Part shown: in pieces, positions 1 through 9,767 of the stretch
Layout: each line of letters starts with the position of its first letter
Numbering within the stretch: position 1 is the stretch's first letter
Origin: Bordetella parapertussis
GTDB lineage: Bacteria > Pseudomonadota > Gammaproteobacteria > Burkholderiales > SG8-41
NCBI GenBank assembly: GCA_945885345.1
Contig: CAMCYP010000029.1
Coordinates: 1-47,192 of the forward strand
Direction of reading: 5' to 3'
DNA: 47,192 nucleotides
Made by a program: the position numbers and the translations under genes
Notes under the pieces: generated by a model
What the model was told of the DNA's origin: nothing
Databases searched by the model: none
Seen by the model: only the letters and a program-made list of their open reading frames with translations

Positions 1-24
1 AAATCAATAGTTTATGGAGTCATC

Positions 25-1254
25 ATGCTCGTCGATGTGAAAGTGCCCCAACTCTCGGAATCAGTGGCCGAGGCGACACTGGTGTCGTGGCACAAAAAAA
101 CCGGCGAATACGTCAAGCGTGACGAGAACCTGGTGGATATCGAGACCGATAAGGTCGTGCTCGAGACGCCTGCGCCGCAGGCCGGCGTGCTGGTGAAAAT
201 CGTCAAGGCCGATGGCGGTCTGGTCACCAGCAACGAAATCATTGCCACCATCGACACCGACGCCAAGCCTGAGGCGGGGGCGGCCGCGCCAGCGGCTGCA
301 GCGGCACCCGCAGCAGCAGTTCCGGCAGCAGCCAAAGCACCGGCAGCCGGCGCACCGGCGATGCCTGCAGCGCAGAAACTGGCTGCAGAGAAAAACATCG
401 ATACCGGCGCCTTGAGCGGCACGGGTCGCGGTGGTCGTGTCACCAAGGGCGATGTGCTGCAGGCCGCGGAGGGCGGCACAAAAGCACCGATGCCCGCCGC
501 AGCGGCCGCACCGTCACGCGTGATGCCCACCGTTGATCTTGGCGACCTCGGCGAACGACCGGAGCAGCGAGTGCCGATGTCGCGACTGCGCGCGCGCATC
601 GCCGAGCGCCTGGTGCAGTCGCAATCCACTGCGGCGATCCTGACCACGTTCAACGAGGTCAACATGCAGCCGGTGATGGAACTGCGCAACAAGTACAAGG
701 ACAAGTTCGAGAAAGAGCATGGCGTGAAGCTTGGCTTCATGTCGTTTTTCGTCAAGGCGGCGGTGCATGCGCTGAAAAAATATCCGCTGGTCAATGCATC
801 GATCGACGGCAATGACATCGTCTATCACGGTTACCACGACATTGGCATCGCGGTGGGCAGTCCGCGCGGCCTGGTGGTGCCCATCCTGCGCAATTGCGAC
901 CAGCTGAGCCTCGCTGACATCGAGAAACAGATTTCCGAGTTCGGCAAGCGTGCCCAGGACGGCAAGCTGACCATCGAGGAACTCACCGGCGGCACCTTCT
1001 CGATTTCCAACGGTGGGGTGTTCGGTTCGATGCTGTCGACGCCGATCATCAACCCGCCGCAGAGTGCGATCCTCGGCGTGCATGCCACCAAGGACCGTCC
1101 GGTGGCCGAGAACGGCCAAGTAGTGATCCGGCCGATGAACTATCTCGCACTGTCGTACGACCATCGCATCATCGACGGCCGCGAAGCGGTACTGTCGCTG
1201 GTGGCGATGAAAGAAGCGCTGGAAGACCCGGCGCGGTTGCTGCTGGATATCTAA
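25..1254 (+). CDS. odhB: 2-oxoglutarate dehydrogenase E2, dihydrolipoyl succinyltransferase
   Basis: This 409-residue protein is the E2 core of the 2-oxoglutarate dehydrogenase complex, passing succinyl from its lipoyl arm to CoA in the TCA cycle. It has an N-terminal lipoyl domain with ETDKVVLE (lipoyl Lys43), an Ala/Pro-rich linker (about 85-120), an E3/E1-binding domain (about 120-160) and the C-terminal acyltransferase domain with DHRIIDG (catalytic His380). The length and the SESV start of the lipoyl domain fit OdhB/SucB better than AceF. The ATG at 25 follows a TGGAGT ribosome site. odhA is expected just upstream, outside the window; lpdA follows after a repeat-bearing gap. Confidence 0.95.
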   Translation: MLVDVKVPQLSESVAEATLVSWHKKTGEYVKRDENLVDIETDKVVLETPAPQAGVLVKIVKADGGLVTSNEIIATIDTDAKPEAGAAAPAAAAAPAAAVPAAAKAPAAGAPAMPAAQKLAAEKNIDTGALSGTGRGGRVTKGDVLQAAEGGTKAPMPAAAAAPSRVMPTVDLGDLGERPEQRVPMSRLRARIAERLVQSQSTAAILTTFNEVNMQPVMELRNKYKDKFEKEHGVKLGFMSFFVKAAVHALKKYPLVNASIDGNDIVYHGYHDIGIAVGSPRGLVVPILRNCDQLSLADIEKQISEFGKRAQDGKLTIEELTGGTFSISNGGVFGSMLSTPIINPPQSAILGVHATKDRPVAENGQVVIRPMNYLALSYDHRIIDGREAVLSLVAMKEALEDPARLLLDI

Positions 1255-1293
1255 ACCCTTTCACCGCCAAGACGCGAGGGCGAAAAGCTTCTC

Positions 1294-1384
1294 ACCGCCA
1301 AGACGCCAAGAGCGCCAAGAAAACCCAACCTCAATAACAGGAGTTAGGTTTTGACTCTCTTGGCGTTCTTGGCGTCTTGGCGGT
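1294..1384. repeat. Intercistronic inverted repeat (CCGCCAAGACGCCAAGA type)
   Basis: Between odhB and lpdA, the arm at 1294-1320 is the reverse complement of 1358-1384 over 27 bases with one mismatch. A partial third copy of the unit lies at 1262-1276. The 37-nt spacer carries a further short pairing (AACCT with AGGTT). The unit repeats the core CGCCAAGA internally. In RNA this forms a long hairpin just upstream of the lpdA ribosome site. It resembles dispersed palindromic repeats seen in many environmental proteobacteria; that family link is from memory. Confidence 0.85.
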
Positions 1385-1408
1385 AAAAATTTGTTTTTGA
1401 GGTAATAA

Positions 1409-2833
1409 ATGGCAAAAAATTTTGATGTCGTAGTCATCGGCGCCGGTCCCGGCGGATACATTGCAGCGATCCGCGCCTCGCAACTGGGGATGCAGGTCGC
1501 CTGCATCGACGAGTGGAGCACGCCCGAGGGCAAACCCGCGCCGGGCGGCACCTGTACCAACGTCGGCTGCATACCGTCGAAGGCGCTGCTGCAGTCGTCG
1601 GAAAATTTCGATCATGCCGGCCATGCCTTTGCCGACCACGGCATCCAGGTCAAGGGACTGTCGATTGACGTCGGGCAAATGCTCGCGCGCAAGGATAAAG
1701 TTGTAAAACAAAACAATGACGGCATCCTCTACCTGTTCAAGAAAAACAAGGTCACTTTTTTCCACGGCAAGGGCGCTTTTGCCGGTGGCGGCTCGGGCGC
1801 CTGGCAGATCCAGGTGTCGGGCAAAAGCGCGGAAGTGCTGACCGCCAAACACGTGATCATCGCGACGGGTTCCAACCCGCGTGCCTTGCCTGACATGCCC
1901 TTCGACAACAAGCTGGTGCTCGACAATGCCGGCGCGCTGGCGATCGCCGAAACCCCGAAAAAACTCGGCGTCATTGGCGCCGGCGTGATCGGCCTGGAAA
2001 TGGGCAGCGTATGGCGGCGGCTGGGCGCTGAAGTCACGGTGCTCGAAGCCCTGCCGGCCTTCCTCGGCGCGGTGGACGAGCAGGTTGCGAAAGAGGCGCA
2101 AAAGGTATTCACCAAGCAGGGTCTGGACATCAAGACCGGCGTCAAGGTCGGCAAGATCACTGCGAAAAAGAATGTGACAATTGAATACACCGACAGTGCC
2201 GGTGCGGCGCAGACCCTGGTTGTTGATAAACTGATCGTTTCCATCGGTCGTGTGCCGAATATCAATGGCCTGAATGTCAATGCCGTCGGCCTGAAGATCG
2301 ACGAGCGTGGTTTTGTCGCGGTCGATGGTGATTGCAAAACCAATCTGCCGGGGGTGTGGGCGGTGGGGGACGTGGTGCGCGGGCCGATGCTGGCGCACAA
2401 GGCCGAAGAAGAGGGCGTTGCAGTGGCCGAGCGTATTGCCGGTAAACACGGCCATGTCGATTTCAATACCGTGCCCTGGGTGATCTATACCTCGCCGGAA
2501 ATTGCCTGGGTCGGCAAGACCGAGCAGCAGTTGAAGCAGGACGGCGTCAAATATCGCGCCGGCTCCTTTCCGTTCATGGCCAATGGTCGCGCACGTGCGC
2601 TGGGTGACACGACGGGTTTCGTCAAATTCCTTGCCGATGAGCGTACTGACCGCATCCTCGGCGTGCACATCATCGGGCCGATGGCTTCCGAACTGATCGC
2701 CGAGGCTGTAGTGGCGATGGAGTTCGGTGCCTCGTCCGAAGACATCGCGATGATCTGTCATGCCCATCCTTCGCTGTCAGAAGCGATGAAGGAAGCGGCG
2801 CTGGCCGTCGATAACCGGACGCTGAACCTGTAA
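1409..2833 (+). CDS. lpdA: Dihydrolipoyl dehydrogenase (E3)
   Basis: This 474-residue flavoprotein reoxidises dihydrolipoyl groups of 2-oxoacid dehydrogenase complexes with NAD+. It shows the N-terminal FAD Rossmann motif VIGAGPGGY, the redox disulfide GGTCTNVGC (Cys49 and Cys54), an NAD-binding [13 protein letters not shown] segment and the C-terminal dimer/active-site motif HAHPSLSEA. The ATG at 1409 has GAGG six bases upstream. It sits downstream of odhB in the usual betaproteobacterial odh order. As no other E3 is present in the window, it is also the candidate E3 for the second dehydrogenase complex at 9767-12913. Confidence 0.95.
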   Translation: MAKNFDVVVIGAGPGGYIAAIRASQLGMQVACIDEWSTPEGKPAPGGTCTNVGCIPSKALLQSSENFDHAGHAFADHGIQVKGLSIDVGQMLARKDKVVKQNNDGILYLFKKNKVTFFHGKGAFAGGGSGAWQIQVSGKSAEVLTAKHVIIATGSNPRALPDMPFDNKLVLDNAGALAIAETPKKLGVIGAGVIGLEMGSVWRRLGAEVTVLEALPAFLGAVDEQVAKEAQKVFTKQGLDIKTGVKVGKITAKKNVTIEYTDSAGAAQTLVVDKLIVSIGRVPNINGLNVNAVGLKIDERGFVAVDGDCKTNLPGVWAVGDVVRGPMLAHKAEEEGVAVAERIAGKHGHVDFNTVPWVIYTSPEIAWVGKTEQQLKQDGVKYRAGSFPFMANGRARALGDTTGFVKFLADERTDRILGVHIIGPMASELIAEAVVAMEFGASSEDIAMICHAHPSLSEAMKEAALAVDNRTLNL

Positions 2834-2841
2834 TCCGGCTG

Positions 2842-3957
2842 GTGCCGGAGAGCCCGTTGCCAGCCGCCGATTTCGTCTCTTTCCTGCGGCAGCGCGCCGC
2901 GGAACATGGCTTCATGCCGGACGCCGCGCAACTCGCCGCTGCGCGCGAGCTGCAGCGGGTGCATGCCAATCTGCACAACCAGCAGTCCCGCGGCCTGTTC
3001 AGTTTCCTGACCCGCAAGCGCATCATCCGCGGTGTATACCTGTGGGGCGGGGTCGGCCGCGGCAAAAGTTTCCTGATGGACAATTTTTTTGCCTACGTCC
3101 CCGACGTCAGCAAAAAACGCGTGCACTTCCACCGCTTCATGCAGGAAATCCACAAGTCGCTGTTTGCCCATCAGGGCAACGAGGATCCGATGGCGCTGGT
3201 GGCGCGCGACATCGCAGCCGAAGTGCGGCTGCTGTGCCTCGACGAATTCCATGTCACCGACATCACCGATGCGATGCTGATGCGGCGCCTGCTAGAAGGC
3301 CTGATGGCCGAAGGTGTGGTGTTGCTGACGACCTCCAATTTCGCACCACAGGAGCTCTATCTGCACGGCCTGCAGCGCAACCAGTTCATGCCAGCGATAG
3401 CCCTGATTCTCGAGCGCATGACGGTGGTCAATGTCGATGCCGGCACTGATTATCGGCTGCGCGAACTGGAAAAAGCCGGTACTTACCATACCGGCGCTGA
3501 TGCCGAACGCCGCATCGATGAGGCCTTCGGGCATATTGCCGGCGGTGCCGATGACAATGCACCGCTGGACATTGAAGACCGGCTGATCCGTGTGCGACGG
3601 CAGGCGCCGGGCATTGCCTGGTTTGATTTTCCCGAGCTGTGCGCGGGGCCACGCGGCAAACCCGACTACATCGAACTCTCGCGGCGTTATCACACTATCC
3701 TGATTTCCGGCGTGCCGCGCTTCACTGAAGCCGATGGCGACCAGTTGCGGCGGTTTGTGTGGCTGGTCGATGAGTTCTATGATCGGCGGGTGAAGCTGAT
3801 GCTGGCGGCTGCGGTACCGGTCGATGAACTGGTAGCGGATGCAGCCGACAGCGACGGTTTCCAGGCGCATCTCAACGCATCTCTGAAGGAGCGGCTGGCC
3901 AGCCGGTTGACGGAAATGCAGACGCGGCAGTACCTGTCCCAACCCCATTTACCGTGA
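2842..3957 (+). CDS. zapE: Cell division ATPase ZapE (AFG1/LACE1 family)
   Basis: This 371-residue P-loop ATPase belongs to the AFG1 family. ZapE of Escherichia coli associates with the Z-ring and affects division under stress. The Walker A motif is GGVGRGKS (about residues 71-78), Walker B is LCLDEFHVTDI, and a sensor-1-like TTSNF follows. The GTG start at 2842 lies 8 bases after the lpdA stop and gives a length close to E. coli ZapE. No good ribosome site is visible, so it may be translated by coupling. An internal ATG at 2914 is a less likely start. odhB-lpdA-zapE is a recurring gene order in betaproteobacteria. Confidence 0.9.
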   Translation: MPESPLPAADFVSFLRQRAAEHGFMPDAAQLAAARELQRVHANLHNQQSRGLFSFLTRKRIIRGVYLWGGVGRGKSFLMDNFFAYVPDVSKKRVHFHRFMQEIHKSLFAHQGNEDPMALVARDIAAEVRLLCLDEFHVTDITDAMLMRRLLEGLMAEGVVLLTTSNFAPQELYLHGLQRNQFMPAIALILERMTVVNVDAGTDYRLRELEKAGTYHTGADAERRIDEAFGHIAGGADDNAPLDIEDRLIRVRRQAPGIAWFDFPELCAGPRGKPDYIELSRRYHTILISGVPRFTEADGDQLRRFVWLVDEFYDRRVKLMLAAAVPVDELVADAADSDGFQAHLNASLKERLASRLTEMQTRQYLSQPHLP

Positions 3958-3963
3958 GCGCCC

Positions 3964-4953
3964 ATGGCACACTGCAAATCCTTTAGAATATTCAATGAAA
4001 ACAACAAGATAGAGGGCCGTGTCAGTGACGCCGCGGTGACCGATATCGGCCACGGCGAAGTGGTGTTCAAGACTGCCTATTCCAGCGTCAACTTCAAGGA
4101 TGCGCTGGCCGCTACCGGCGTTGGCGGCAAAATCATCCGCAACTATCCGCTGATCGGCGGCATTGACGCAGCCGGTACGGTCACCAGTTCCAGTGATGCG
4201 CGGTTCAAGGTCGGTGATGAAATCATCTGCACCAGTTACGACATGGGCGTGGCGCATGACGGCGGATTTTCCGAAGTGTGCCGCGTGCCCGCCGACTGGG
4301 TGGTGCCGTTGCCGAAAGGGCTGACGCTGTTTGATGCAATGGCATTGGGTACCGCCGGTTATACCGCCGGGCTGGCCGTCGAGCTGCTCGAATTGAACGG
4401 CATGGCGCCGAACAATGGAAAGGTTTTGGTCAACGGCGCCACTGGCGGCGTAGCCAGCCTCGCCATCGACATGCTGGCGGCGCTGGGCTACTCGGTCACC
4501 GCGGTGACCGGCAAGACAGCGGAGCATGACTTCCTGCGCAAACTCGGCGCTGCGGAAATTCTTGATCGTGCGACCATTGATTTCGGTACGCGGCCGCTGG
4601 AGAAACCGTTGTGGGCTGCGGCTTTTGATTCGGTCGGTGGCGAACAACTGGCGTGGCTGACGCGCACCATGCAGCCGCAGGGACTGATTGCCAGTTTCGG
4701 CAACGCCGGCGGTATCGAACTCAAAACCAGTGTGCTGCCGTTCATCCTGCGCGGCGTGCGCCTGATCGGTGTCGATTCGGCGGTGACGCCGATGGCCATG
4801 CGCCGCCGCGTGTGGGCGCGGCTGGCGAGCGACCTCAAGCCGCGGCATCTCGCCGACATCGCCCACACCATCACGCTGGACGAACTGCCGGGGTATTTCC
4901 AGCGCATGCTGAAGGGTGAAATCCGCGGTCGGGCCGTGGTCAGGATGTTGTAA
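3964..4953 (+). CDS. acuI: Acrylyl-CoA reductase (NADPH), YhdH/YhfP-type MDR oxidoreductase
   Basis: This 329-residue zinc-independent medium-chain reductase has a GroES-like N-terminal half with GGIDAAGTV and a Rossmann half with the nucleotide-binding stretch VNGATGGVASLA. It matches the YhdH/AcuI group, which reduces acrylyl-CoA to propionyl-CoA with NADPH during breakdown of 3-hydroxypropionate or DMSP and detoxifies acrylyl-CoA. The gene starts 7 bases after the zapE stop. The propionyl-CoA synthetase gene immediately downstream supports a propionyl-CoA role. The family assignment is firm; the exact substrate is inferred. Confidence 0.85.
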   Translation: MAHCKSFRIFNENNKIEGRVSDAAVTDIGHGEVVFKTAYSSVNFKDALAATGVGGKIIRNYPLIGGIDAAGTVTSSSDARFKVGDEIICTSYDMGVAHDGGFSEVCRVPADWVVPLPKGLTLFDAMALGTAGYTAGLAVELLELNGMAPNNGKVLVNGATGGVASLAIDMLAALGYSVTAVTGKTAEHDFLRKLGAAEILDRATIDFGTRPLEKPLWAAAFDSVGGEQLAWLTRTMQPQGLIASFGNAGGIELKTSVLPFILRGVRLIGVDSAVTPMAMRRRVWARLASDLKPRHLADIAHTITLDELPGYFQRMLKGEIRGRAVVRML

Positions 4954-4961
4954 GACCTCGC

Positions 4962-4976
4962 GGGTCATAATGACCC
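4962..4976. promoter_or_regulatory. Short perfect palindrome upstream of prpE
   Basis: GGGTCAT and ATGACCC face each other around a single A, in the 77-base gap between acuI and prpE. A CATAAT hexamer (4966-4971) lies inside it but has no -35 partner at the right distance. It could be an operator or chance. No T-tract follows, so it is not a Rho-independent terminator. Confidence 0.3.
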
Positions 4977-5030
4977 TGTGCGCGGATCCCACATTAAAAC
5001 CACGGGGCCGTGCCAACGTCAGGAGGGGAT

Positions 5031-6926
5031 ATGGGGGCGTACGCCGATCTGCATCGCCGGTCGATCACGGACCGCGAGTCATTCTGGACTGAAGAAGCGC
5101 GGCGCATCCACTGGCACCGTCGCTTCGATCAGGTGCTGGATTACAGCCGGCCGCCGTTTGCGCGCTGGTTTGTCGGCGGGCTGACCAACCTCTGTCATAA
5201 CGCGCTGGACCGCCACCTGGCAACGCGCGGCGATCAACCGGCGCTGGTCTACATTTCCACCGAAACCGATACTGAAAAAAGTTATACGTACCGCGAGCTG
5301 CACGCCGCGGTCAATGTGATGGCTGCGGTGATTGCCGCGCAGGGCGTGGGCCGCGGCGACCGCGTGCTGCTCTACATGCCGATGATTCCCGAAGCGGTGT
5401 TTGCGATGCTGGCCTGCGCGCGGCTGGGTGCGGTGCATTCCGTGGTGTTCGGCGGTTTTGCCGCGGCGAGCTGTGCGACGCGCATCGATGATGCCAAACC
5501 GAAGCTGCTGATCACCGCCGATGCCGGGTTGCGCGCCGGCAAAGCCATCCATTACAAACCGCTGGTCGACGAAGCCGTGCGCCTGGCGCAGCATCCGCCA
5601 CAGAAGGTCCTGGTGGTCAACCGCGGCATCGACAAAAACTGGCAGCCGGTGCCGGGGCGTGACCTCGATTACGCAACGCTGGCACGCGAGCATGCCAGTG
5701 CGCAGCTGCCTGTGACCTGGCTGGAATCCGGCGAACCGTCGTACATCCTCTATACCTCCGGCACCACCGGCAAGCCGAAGGGCGTGCAGCGCGATACCGG
5801 TGGTTATGCCGTGGCACTGGCGAGTTCGATGGAACGCATTTACGGCGGCAAGCCCGGCGAAACCATGTTCACCACGTCTGACGTCGGCTGGGTGGTCGGT
5901 CATTCGTATATCGTCTACGGTCCGCTGATCCACGGCATGACGACGATTCTGTATGAGGGGCTCCCGATCCGGCCCGATGCCGGCATCTGGTGGAAAATCG
6001 TCGCCGACAAAAAAGTCAGCGTGATGTTCTCGTCGCCGACCGCGGCGCGGGTATTGAAAAAGCAGGATCCGGCGTACCTGAAAAAATACGACCTGTCATC
6101 GTTGCGCCACCTGTTCCTTGCCGGCGAACCGCTGGATGAACCCACGCACCGCTGGCTGCACGATGCGCTGGGCAAGCCGGTGATCGACCATTACTGGCAG
6201 ACCGAAACCGGCTGGCCGATCCTGTCACTGGCGCCGGGGGTGGAGCCGGCGCAGGTCAAATACGGCAGCCCGGGTTTTCCGGTTTACGGTTATGACCTGA
6301 AATTGCTGCGCGAAACCGATGCCGGCGAAGCCGGACCGAACGAGAAGGGTGTGCTGACCATCACACCGCCCTTGCCGCCGGGGTGCATGACCACGGTGTG
6401 GGGCGATGATGCGCGTTTTGTCGAAACCTATTTCCGCACTTTCCCCGGCAGATTGCTGTATTCCACTTTCGACTGGGGCGTACGCGACGCCGACGGTTAT
6501 ACCTTCATCCTCGGCCGCACCGATGACGTGATCAATGTGGCAGGCCATCGCATTGGTACCCGCGAAATCGAGGAAGCCATACAGTCGCATGCCAATATCG
6601 CTGAAGTTGCGGTGGTCGGTGTCGCAGACGCCGTGAAGGGGCAGATGCCGCTGGCGTTTGCGGTGGTGAAGGATGCATCGAAAATCGATACCGAAGCTGG
6701 TCGTGCCGCGCAGGAACAGGAAATCATGGCAGCCGTGGATCACCAGCTCGGTGGCATCGGGCGGCCGCGACGTGTGCTGTTCGTCAACCTGTTGCCGAAG
6801 ACACGCTCGGGCAAGCTGCTGCGACGCTCACTGCAGGCGCTGGCCGAAGGACGCGATCCCGGCGATCTCACCACCATCGAAGATCCGGCGGCGCTGGAAC
6901 AGATCCGTGGGGTGCTGGGTGCATGA
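5031..6926 (+). CDS. prpE: Propionate-CoA ligase (propionyl-CoA synthetase)
   Basis: This 631-residue AMP-forming acyl-CoA synthetase activates propionate to propionyl-CoA. Adenylation motifs are [18 protein letters not shown] and HYWQTETGWPI; the C-terminal lid carries PKTRSGKLLRRS, containing the catalytic (and potentially acetylated) lysine. The start opening MGAYADLH and the total length match PrpE closely. The ATG at 5031 is preferred over an in-frame GTG at 5010 because AGGAGG lies at 5021-5026. Together with acuI it forms a propionyl-CoA supply pair. No prpBCD genes are in the window. Confidence 0.92.
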   Translation: MGAYADLHRRSITDRESFWTEEARRIHWHRRFDQVLDYSRPPFARWFVGGLTNLCHNALDRHLATRGDQPALVYISTETDTEKSYTYRELHAAVNVMAAVIAAQGVGRGDRVLLYMPMIPEAVFAMLACARLGAVHSVVFGGFAAASCATRIDDAKPKLLITADAGLRAGKAIHYKPLVDEAVRLAQHPPQKVLVVNRGIDKNWQPVPGRDLDYATLAREHASAQLPVTWLESGEPSYILYTSGTTGKPKGVQRDTGGYAVALASSMERIYGGKPGETMFTTSDVGWVVGHSYIVYGPLIHGMTTILYEGLPIRPDAGIWWKIVADKKVSVMFSSPTAARVLKKQDPAYLKKYDLSSLRHLFLAGEPLDEPTHRWLHDALGKPVIDHYWQTETGWPILSLAPGVEPAQVKYGSPGFPVYGYDLKLLRETDAGEAGPNEKGVLTITPPLPPGCMTTVWGDDARFVETYFRTFPGRLLYSTFDWGVRDADGYTFILGRTDDVINVAGHRIGTREIEEAIQSHANIAEVAVVGVADAVKGQMPLAFAVVKDASKIDTEAGRAAQEQEIMAAVDHQLGGIGRPRRVLFVNLLPKTRSGKLLRRSLQALAEGRDPGDLTTIEDPAALEQIRGVLGA

Positions 6927-6973
6927 ATCAGTACTTGTAGGAACAGAAAAACCTTCGATAGCGAGGAGGGGTA

Positions 6974-7924
6974 ATGCGTAACATATTGTTTTTATTAATA
7001 TTTATGTCGACGAATATATGGGCCGCCGAATATCCGTCCCGGCCGATCCGCATGGTCGTGGCCTATGCGCCGGGCGGCACCACGGATTTCACTGCGCGTG
7101 TTACCGCACCGAAGCTCACCGAACTGCTGGGCCAGACCGTCGTTGTCGACAACCGGCCCGGTGCGGGTTCGATACTCGGTACCGATCTGGTGGCCAAGGG
7201 CTCGCCCGACGGCTATACGCTGCTGATGGCGGACACCACCTACGGCATCATTCCCGCGATTTACAGCAAGCTGCCGTTCAATGTGCAGAAGGATTTTGCG
7301 ACCATCTCGCTGATCATGAGTGTGCCCAACGCGCTGGTGGTTCATTCGTCGGTTGCCGCGCACAGCGTCGGGGAACTCGTTGCGCTCGCCAAGTCCAAAC
7401 CGGGACAACTGACGTTCGGTTCGGGCGGCGTCGGCACACCGCTGCACATGGCCGGCGAACAACTGAAACTTGCTGCCGGTGTCAACTTGCTGCATGTGCC
7501 GCACAAGGGCGCCGCACCGGCGATGGTGAGCCTGCTCGGTGGCCAGATCACCATGGTGTTCCCGACACTGACGCTGGCCGTGCCGCAGGTGAAATCCGGC
7601 AAGGTCCGCGCGCTGGCGGTGACCAGCGCCAAACGGGCGGCCGCATTTCCGGAAATCCCGACCATGAGCGAAGCCGGCTACGCGGCCGTCAATGCGACCT
7701 CGTGGTTCGGCCTGGTTGCACCGGCGCAGGCACCCAAAGCCATCCTCAGCCGCATCAGCGCCGAAACAGCCAAGGTCGTCAAATTGCCCGACGTGCGCGA
7801 ACGCATCGAGGCGCAGCACGGCATCGTGGTCGGCAACACGCCGGGCGAATTCGCCAAATTCGTTGCCACCGAAATCGCCAACTGGACCAAGGTGGCGAAG
7901 GCGGGCAATATCCGGGCCGATTGA
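6974..7924 (+). CDS. Bug-family (TctC-like) periplasmic solute-binding protein
   Basis: This 316-residue secreted protein has a signal peptide ending near [11 protein letters not shown] and the classic Bug signatures [19 protein letters not shown] and [15 protein letters not shown]. Bug proteins bind carboxylates and similar small solutes and may serve a TctAB transporter or a sensor. A strong GGAGGGG ribosome site precedes the ATG. No TctA or TctB gene is adjacent, as is common for Bug genes; the only pair in the window is at 24111-26093. Its place ahead of the acyl-CoA ligase and dehydrogenase genes suggests a substrate related to that pathway, but the ligand cannot be read from sequence. 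Confidence 0.9.
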   Translation: MRNILFLLIFMSTNIWAAEYPSRPIRMVVAYAPGGTTDFTARVTAPKLTELLGQTVVVDNRPGAGSILGTDLVAKGSPDGYTLLMADTTYGIIPAIYSKLPFNVQKDFATISLIMSVPNALVVHSSVAAHSVGELVALAKSKPGQLTFGSGGVGTPLHMAGEQLKLAAGVNLLHVPHKGAAPAMVSLLGGQITMVFPTLTLAVPQVKSGKVRALAVTSAKRAAAFPEIPTMSEAGYAAVNATSWFGLVAPAQAPKAILSRISAETAKVVKLPDVRERIEAQHGIVVGNTPGEFAKFVATEIANWTKVAKAGNIRAD

Positions 7925-8006
7925 GGCTACGGTCACCAGACTTGATCTGAGTCAATATCGCGCGGAACGGTCTGGCCTACCTTGCAGCGTGAAAGAGGTC
8001 ATGCGC

Positions 8007-9767
8007 GTGATACCAGAGGTCATCAGCAAGCAACCGGCAGCAGGGCGTTGCCCGCCGAATCTGCGAGACTATGCTTCAGCCTGTGCCCAGTTCAGTTGGG
8101 CCGACGCCCGTGCGGCGCTGTCGGGCCTGCCGGGCGGCGGCATCAATATCGCCTACGAAGCCGTCGATCGTCATGCCGCGGGCAGCCGCGCAACGCACGT
8201 GGCGCTGCGCTGGCTGGGCCAGGACGGCACGCGCCGCGACTATACCTACGCCGACCTGCGCGATCTGAGCAGCCGGTTTGCGAATGTCCTGCGCGGTCTG
8301 GGCTGCGGTCCGGGCAGCCGGGTGTTCGTGCTGGCGGGGCGTATTCCGGAACTCTATGTCAGTGTGCTGGGCACGTTGAAAAGCGGCGGTGTCTCCTGCA
8401 CGCTGTTTTCCGCATTCGGACCGGAGCCCATCCATACTCGCTTGGAAATCGGCGCCGCCGACGTGCTGGTGACGACCGAAAGCCTGTACCGGAAAAAAGT
8501 CGCCGGCCTGCGTGAGCGCCTGCCCAGGCTGCGGCAGGTGCTGCTGGTCGGCGATGGCGATGCCGAAACGACAGTGGCGGACACCCTCGATTTCCACAAA
8601 TTGCTGGCTGCGGCGAGCGCGGATTTCCAGGTCGAAAATACCTCGCCGGATGACCATGCGCTGCTGCATTTCACCAGCGGCACCACCGGCAAGCCCAAGG
8701 GCGCGGTGCATGTGCATGGTGCGGTGGTCGCACATCATGTCACCGGACAATTGGCGCTGGACCTGCATCCGGAAGACGTGTTCTGGTGCACGGCCGATCC
8801 CGGCTGGGTCACCGGCATGTCCTACGGCATCATCTCACCGCTGACCAATGGCGTGACCAGCATCGTTGACGAGGGCGACTTCGACGCCGAGCGCTGGTAT
8901 TCGATCCTGCGCCAGGAGCAGGTCAGTGTCTGGTATACCGCGCCCACCGTGGTGCGCATGATGATGAAGGGCGGCACCGCGGCCGTACGCTGCCATGAAT
9001 TCCCGGCCTTGCGTTTCATCGCCAGCGTGGGTGAGCCGCTGAATCCGCAGGCCGTGCTGTGGGGAATCGAGGCATTCGGTCTGCCGATACACGATAACTG
9101 GTGGCAAACGGAGACTGGCGGCATCATGATTGCGAACTATGCGGCGATGGCCATCAAGCCCGGTTCGATGGGGCGGCCGCTGCCGGGGGTGGAGGCTGCC
9201 GTCGTACGCCAGACTGCCGAGGGACGCATCGCTGTGTGCAGGCCGGGCGAAGAAGGTGAGCTCGCGCTGCGTGCAGGTTGGCCGTCGATGTTCCGCGGTT
9301 ATCTGGGCAACGAGGAGCGCTATCGCAAGTGTTTTGTCGATGGCTGGTACCTGAGCGGCGACCTCGCGCGCCAGGATGACGACGGCTATGTCTGGTTTGT
9401 CGGCCGCGCGGACGACGTGATCAAATCGTCCGGCCACCTGATCGGGCCGTTCGAGGTCGAGAGCGCACTGACCGAGCATCCGGCGGTCGCCGAGGCCGGC
9501 GTGATCGGCAAACCCGATCCGGTGCAGTTCGAGACCGTGAAGGCCTTTGTCGCGCTGAAGCAGGGTCATGAACCGAGCGAAGCCCTGCGCCGTGAACTGC
9601 TGGGCTTTGCGCGCAAGCGCCTAGGCGCCGCGGTGGCGCCCAAGGAAATCGATTTCCTGCCGGCATTGCCGCACACCCGTAGCGGCAAGATCATGCGCCG
9701 GCTGCTCAAGGCGCGCGAACTCGGCCTGCCGGAAGGGGATACGTCCACGCTCGAGGGGAATGCGTGA
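8007..9767 (+). CDS. AMP-forming acyl-CoA (acetyl-CoA-like) synthetase
   Basis: This roughly 586-residue ANL-superfamily ligase has the P-loop-like [14 protein letters not shown], the adenylate site [10 protein letters not shown], the hinge region [22 protein letters not shown] and the C-terminal [12 protein letters not shown] lysine motif. It resembles short acetyl-CoA synthetases and would activate a small carboxylate. GTG at 8007 is preferred because AAAGAGG (7992-7998) is 8 bases away; ATG at 8001 and GTG at 7989 are alternatives. Its stop overlaps the start of the E1 alpha gene (TGATG), so it is cotranscribed with the dehydrogenase and acyl carrier protein. It could load either CoA or that carrier. 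Confidence 0.85.
   Translation: MIPEVISKQPAAGRCPPNLRDYASACAQFSWADARAALSGLPGGGINIAYEAVDRHAAGSRATHVALRWLGQDGTRRDYTYADLRDLSSRFANVLRGLGCGPGSRVFVLAGRIPELYVSVLGTLKSGGVSCTLFSAFGPEPIHTRLEIGAADVLVTTESLYRKKVAGLRERLPRLRQVLLVGDGDAETTVADTLDFHKLLAAASADFQVENTSPDDHALLHFTSGTTGKPKGAVHVHGAVVAHHVTGQLALDLHPEDVFWCTADPGWVTGMSYGIISPLTNGVTSIVDEGDFDAERWYSILRQEQVSVWYTAPTVVRMMMKGGTAAVRCHEFPALRFIASVGEPLNPQAVLWGIEAFGLPIHDNWWQTETGGIMIANYAAMAIKPGSMGRPLPGVEAAVVRQTAEGRIAVCRPGEEGELALRAGWPSMFRGYLGNEERYRKCFVDGWYLSGDLARQDDDGYVWFVGRADDVIKSSGHLIGPFEVESALTEHPAVAEAGVIGKPDPVQFETVKAFVALKQGHEPSEALRRELLGFARKRLGAAVAPKEIDFLPALPHTRSGKIMRRLLKARELGLPEGDTSTLEGNA

Noticed and set aside
1331..2767. Long open frame on the minus strand opposite lpdA (478 codons)
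   Set aside because: Composition is His/Arg-rich with no recognisable domain, and it lies exactly opposite a certain gene; it is a by-product of high-GC codon use.
7692..8006. N-terminal extension of the AMP-ligase overlapping the Bug gene
   Set aside because: The extension overlaps the certain Bug coding region by over 200 bases and has no family match; a ribosome site at 7992-7998 supports a start near 8007.
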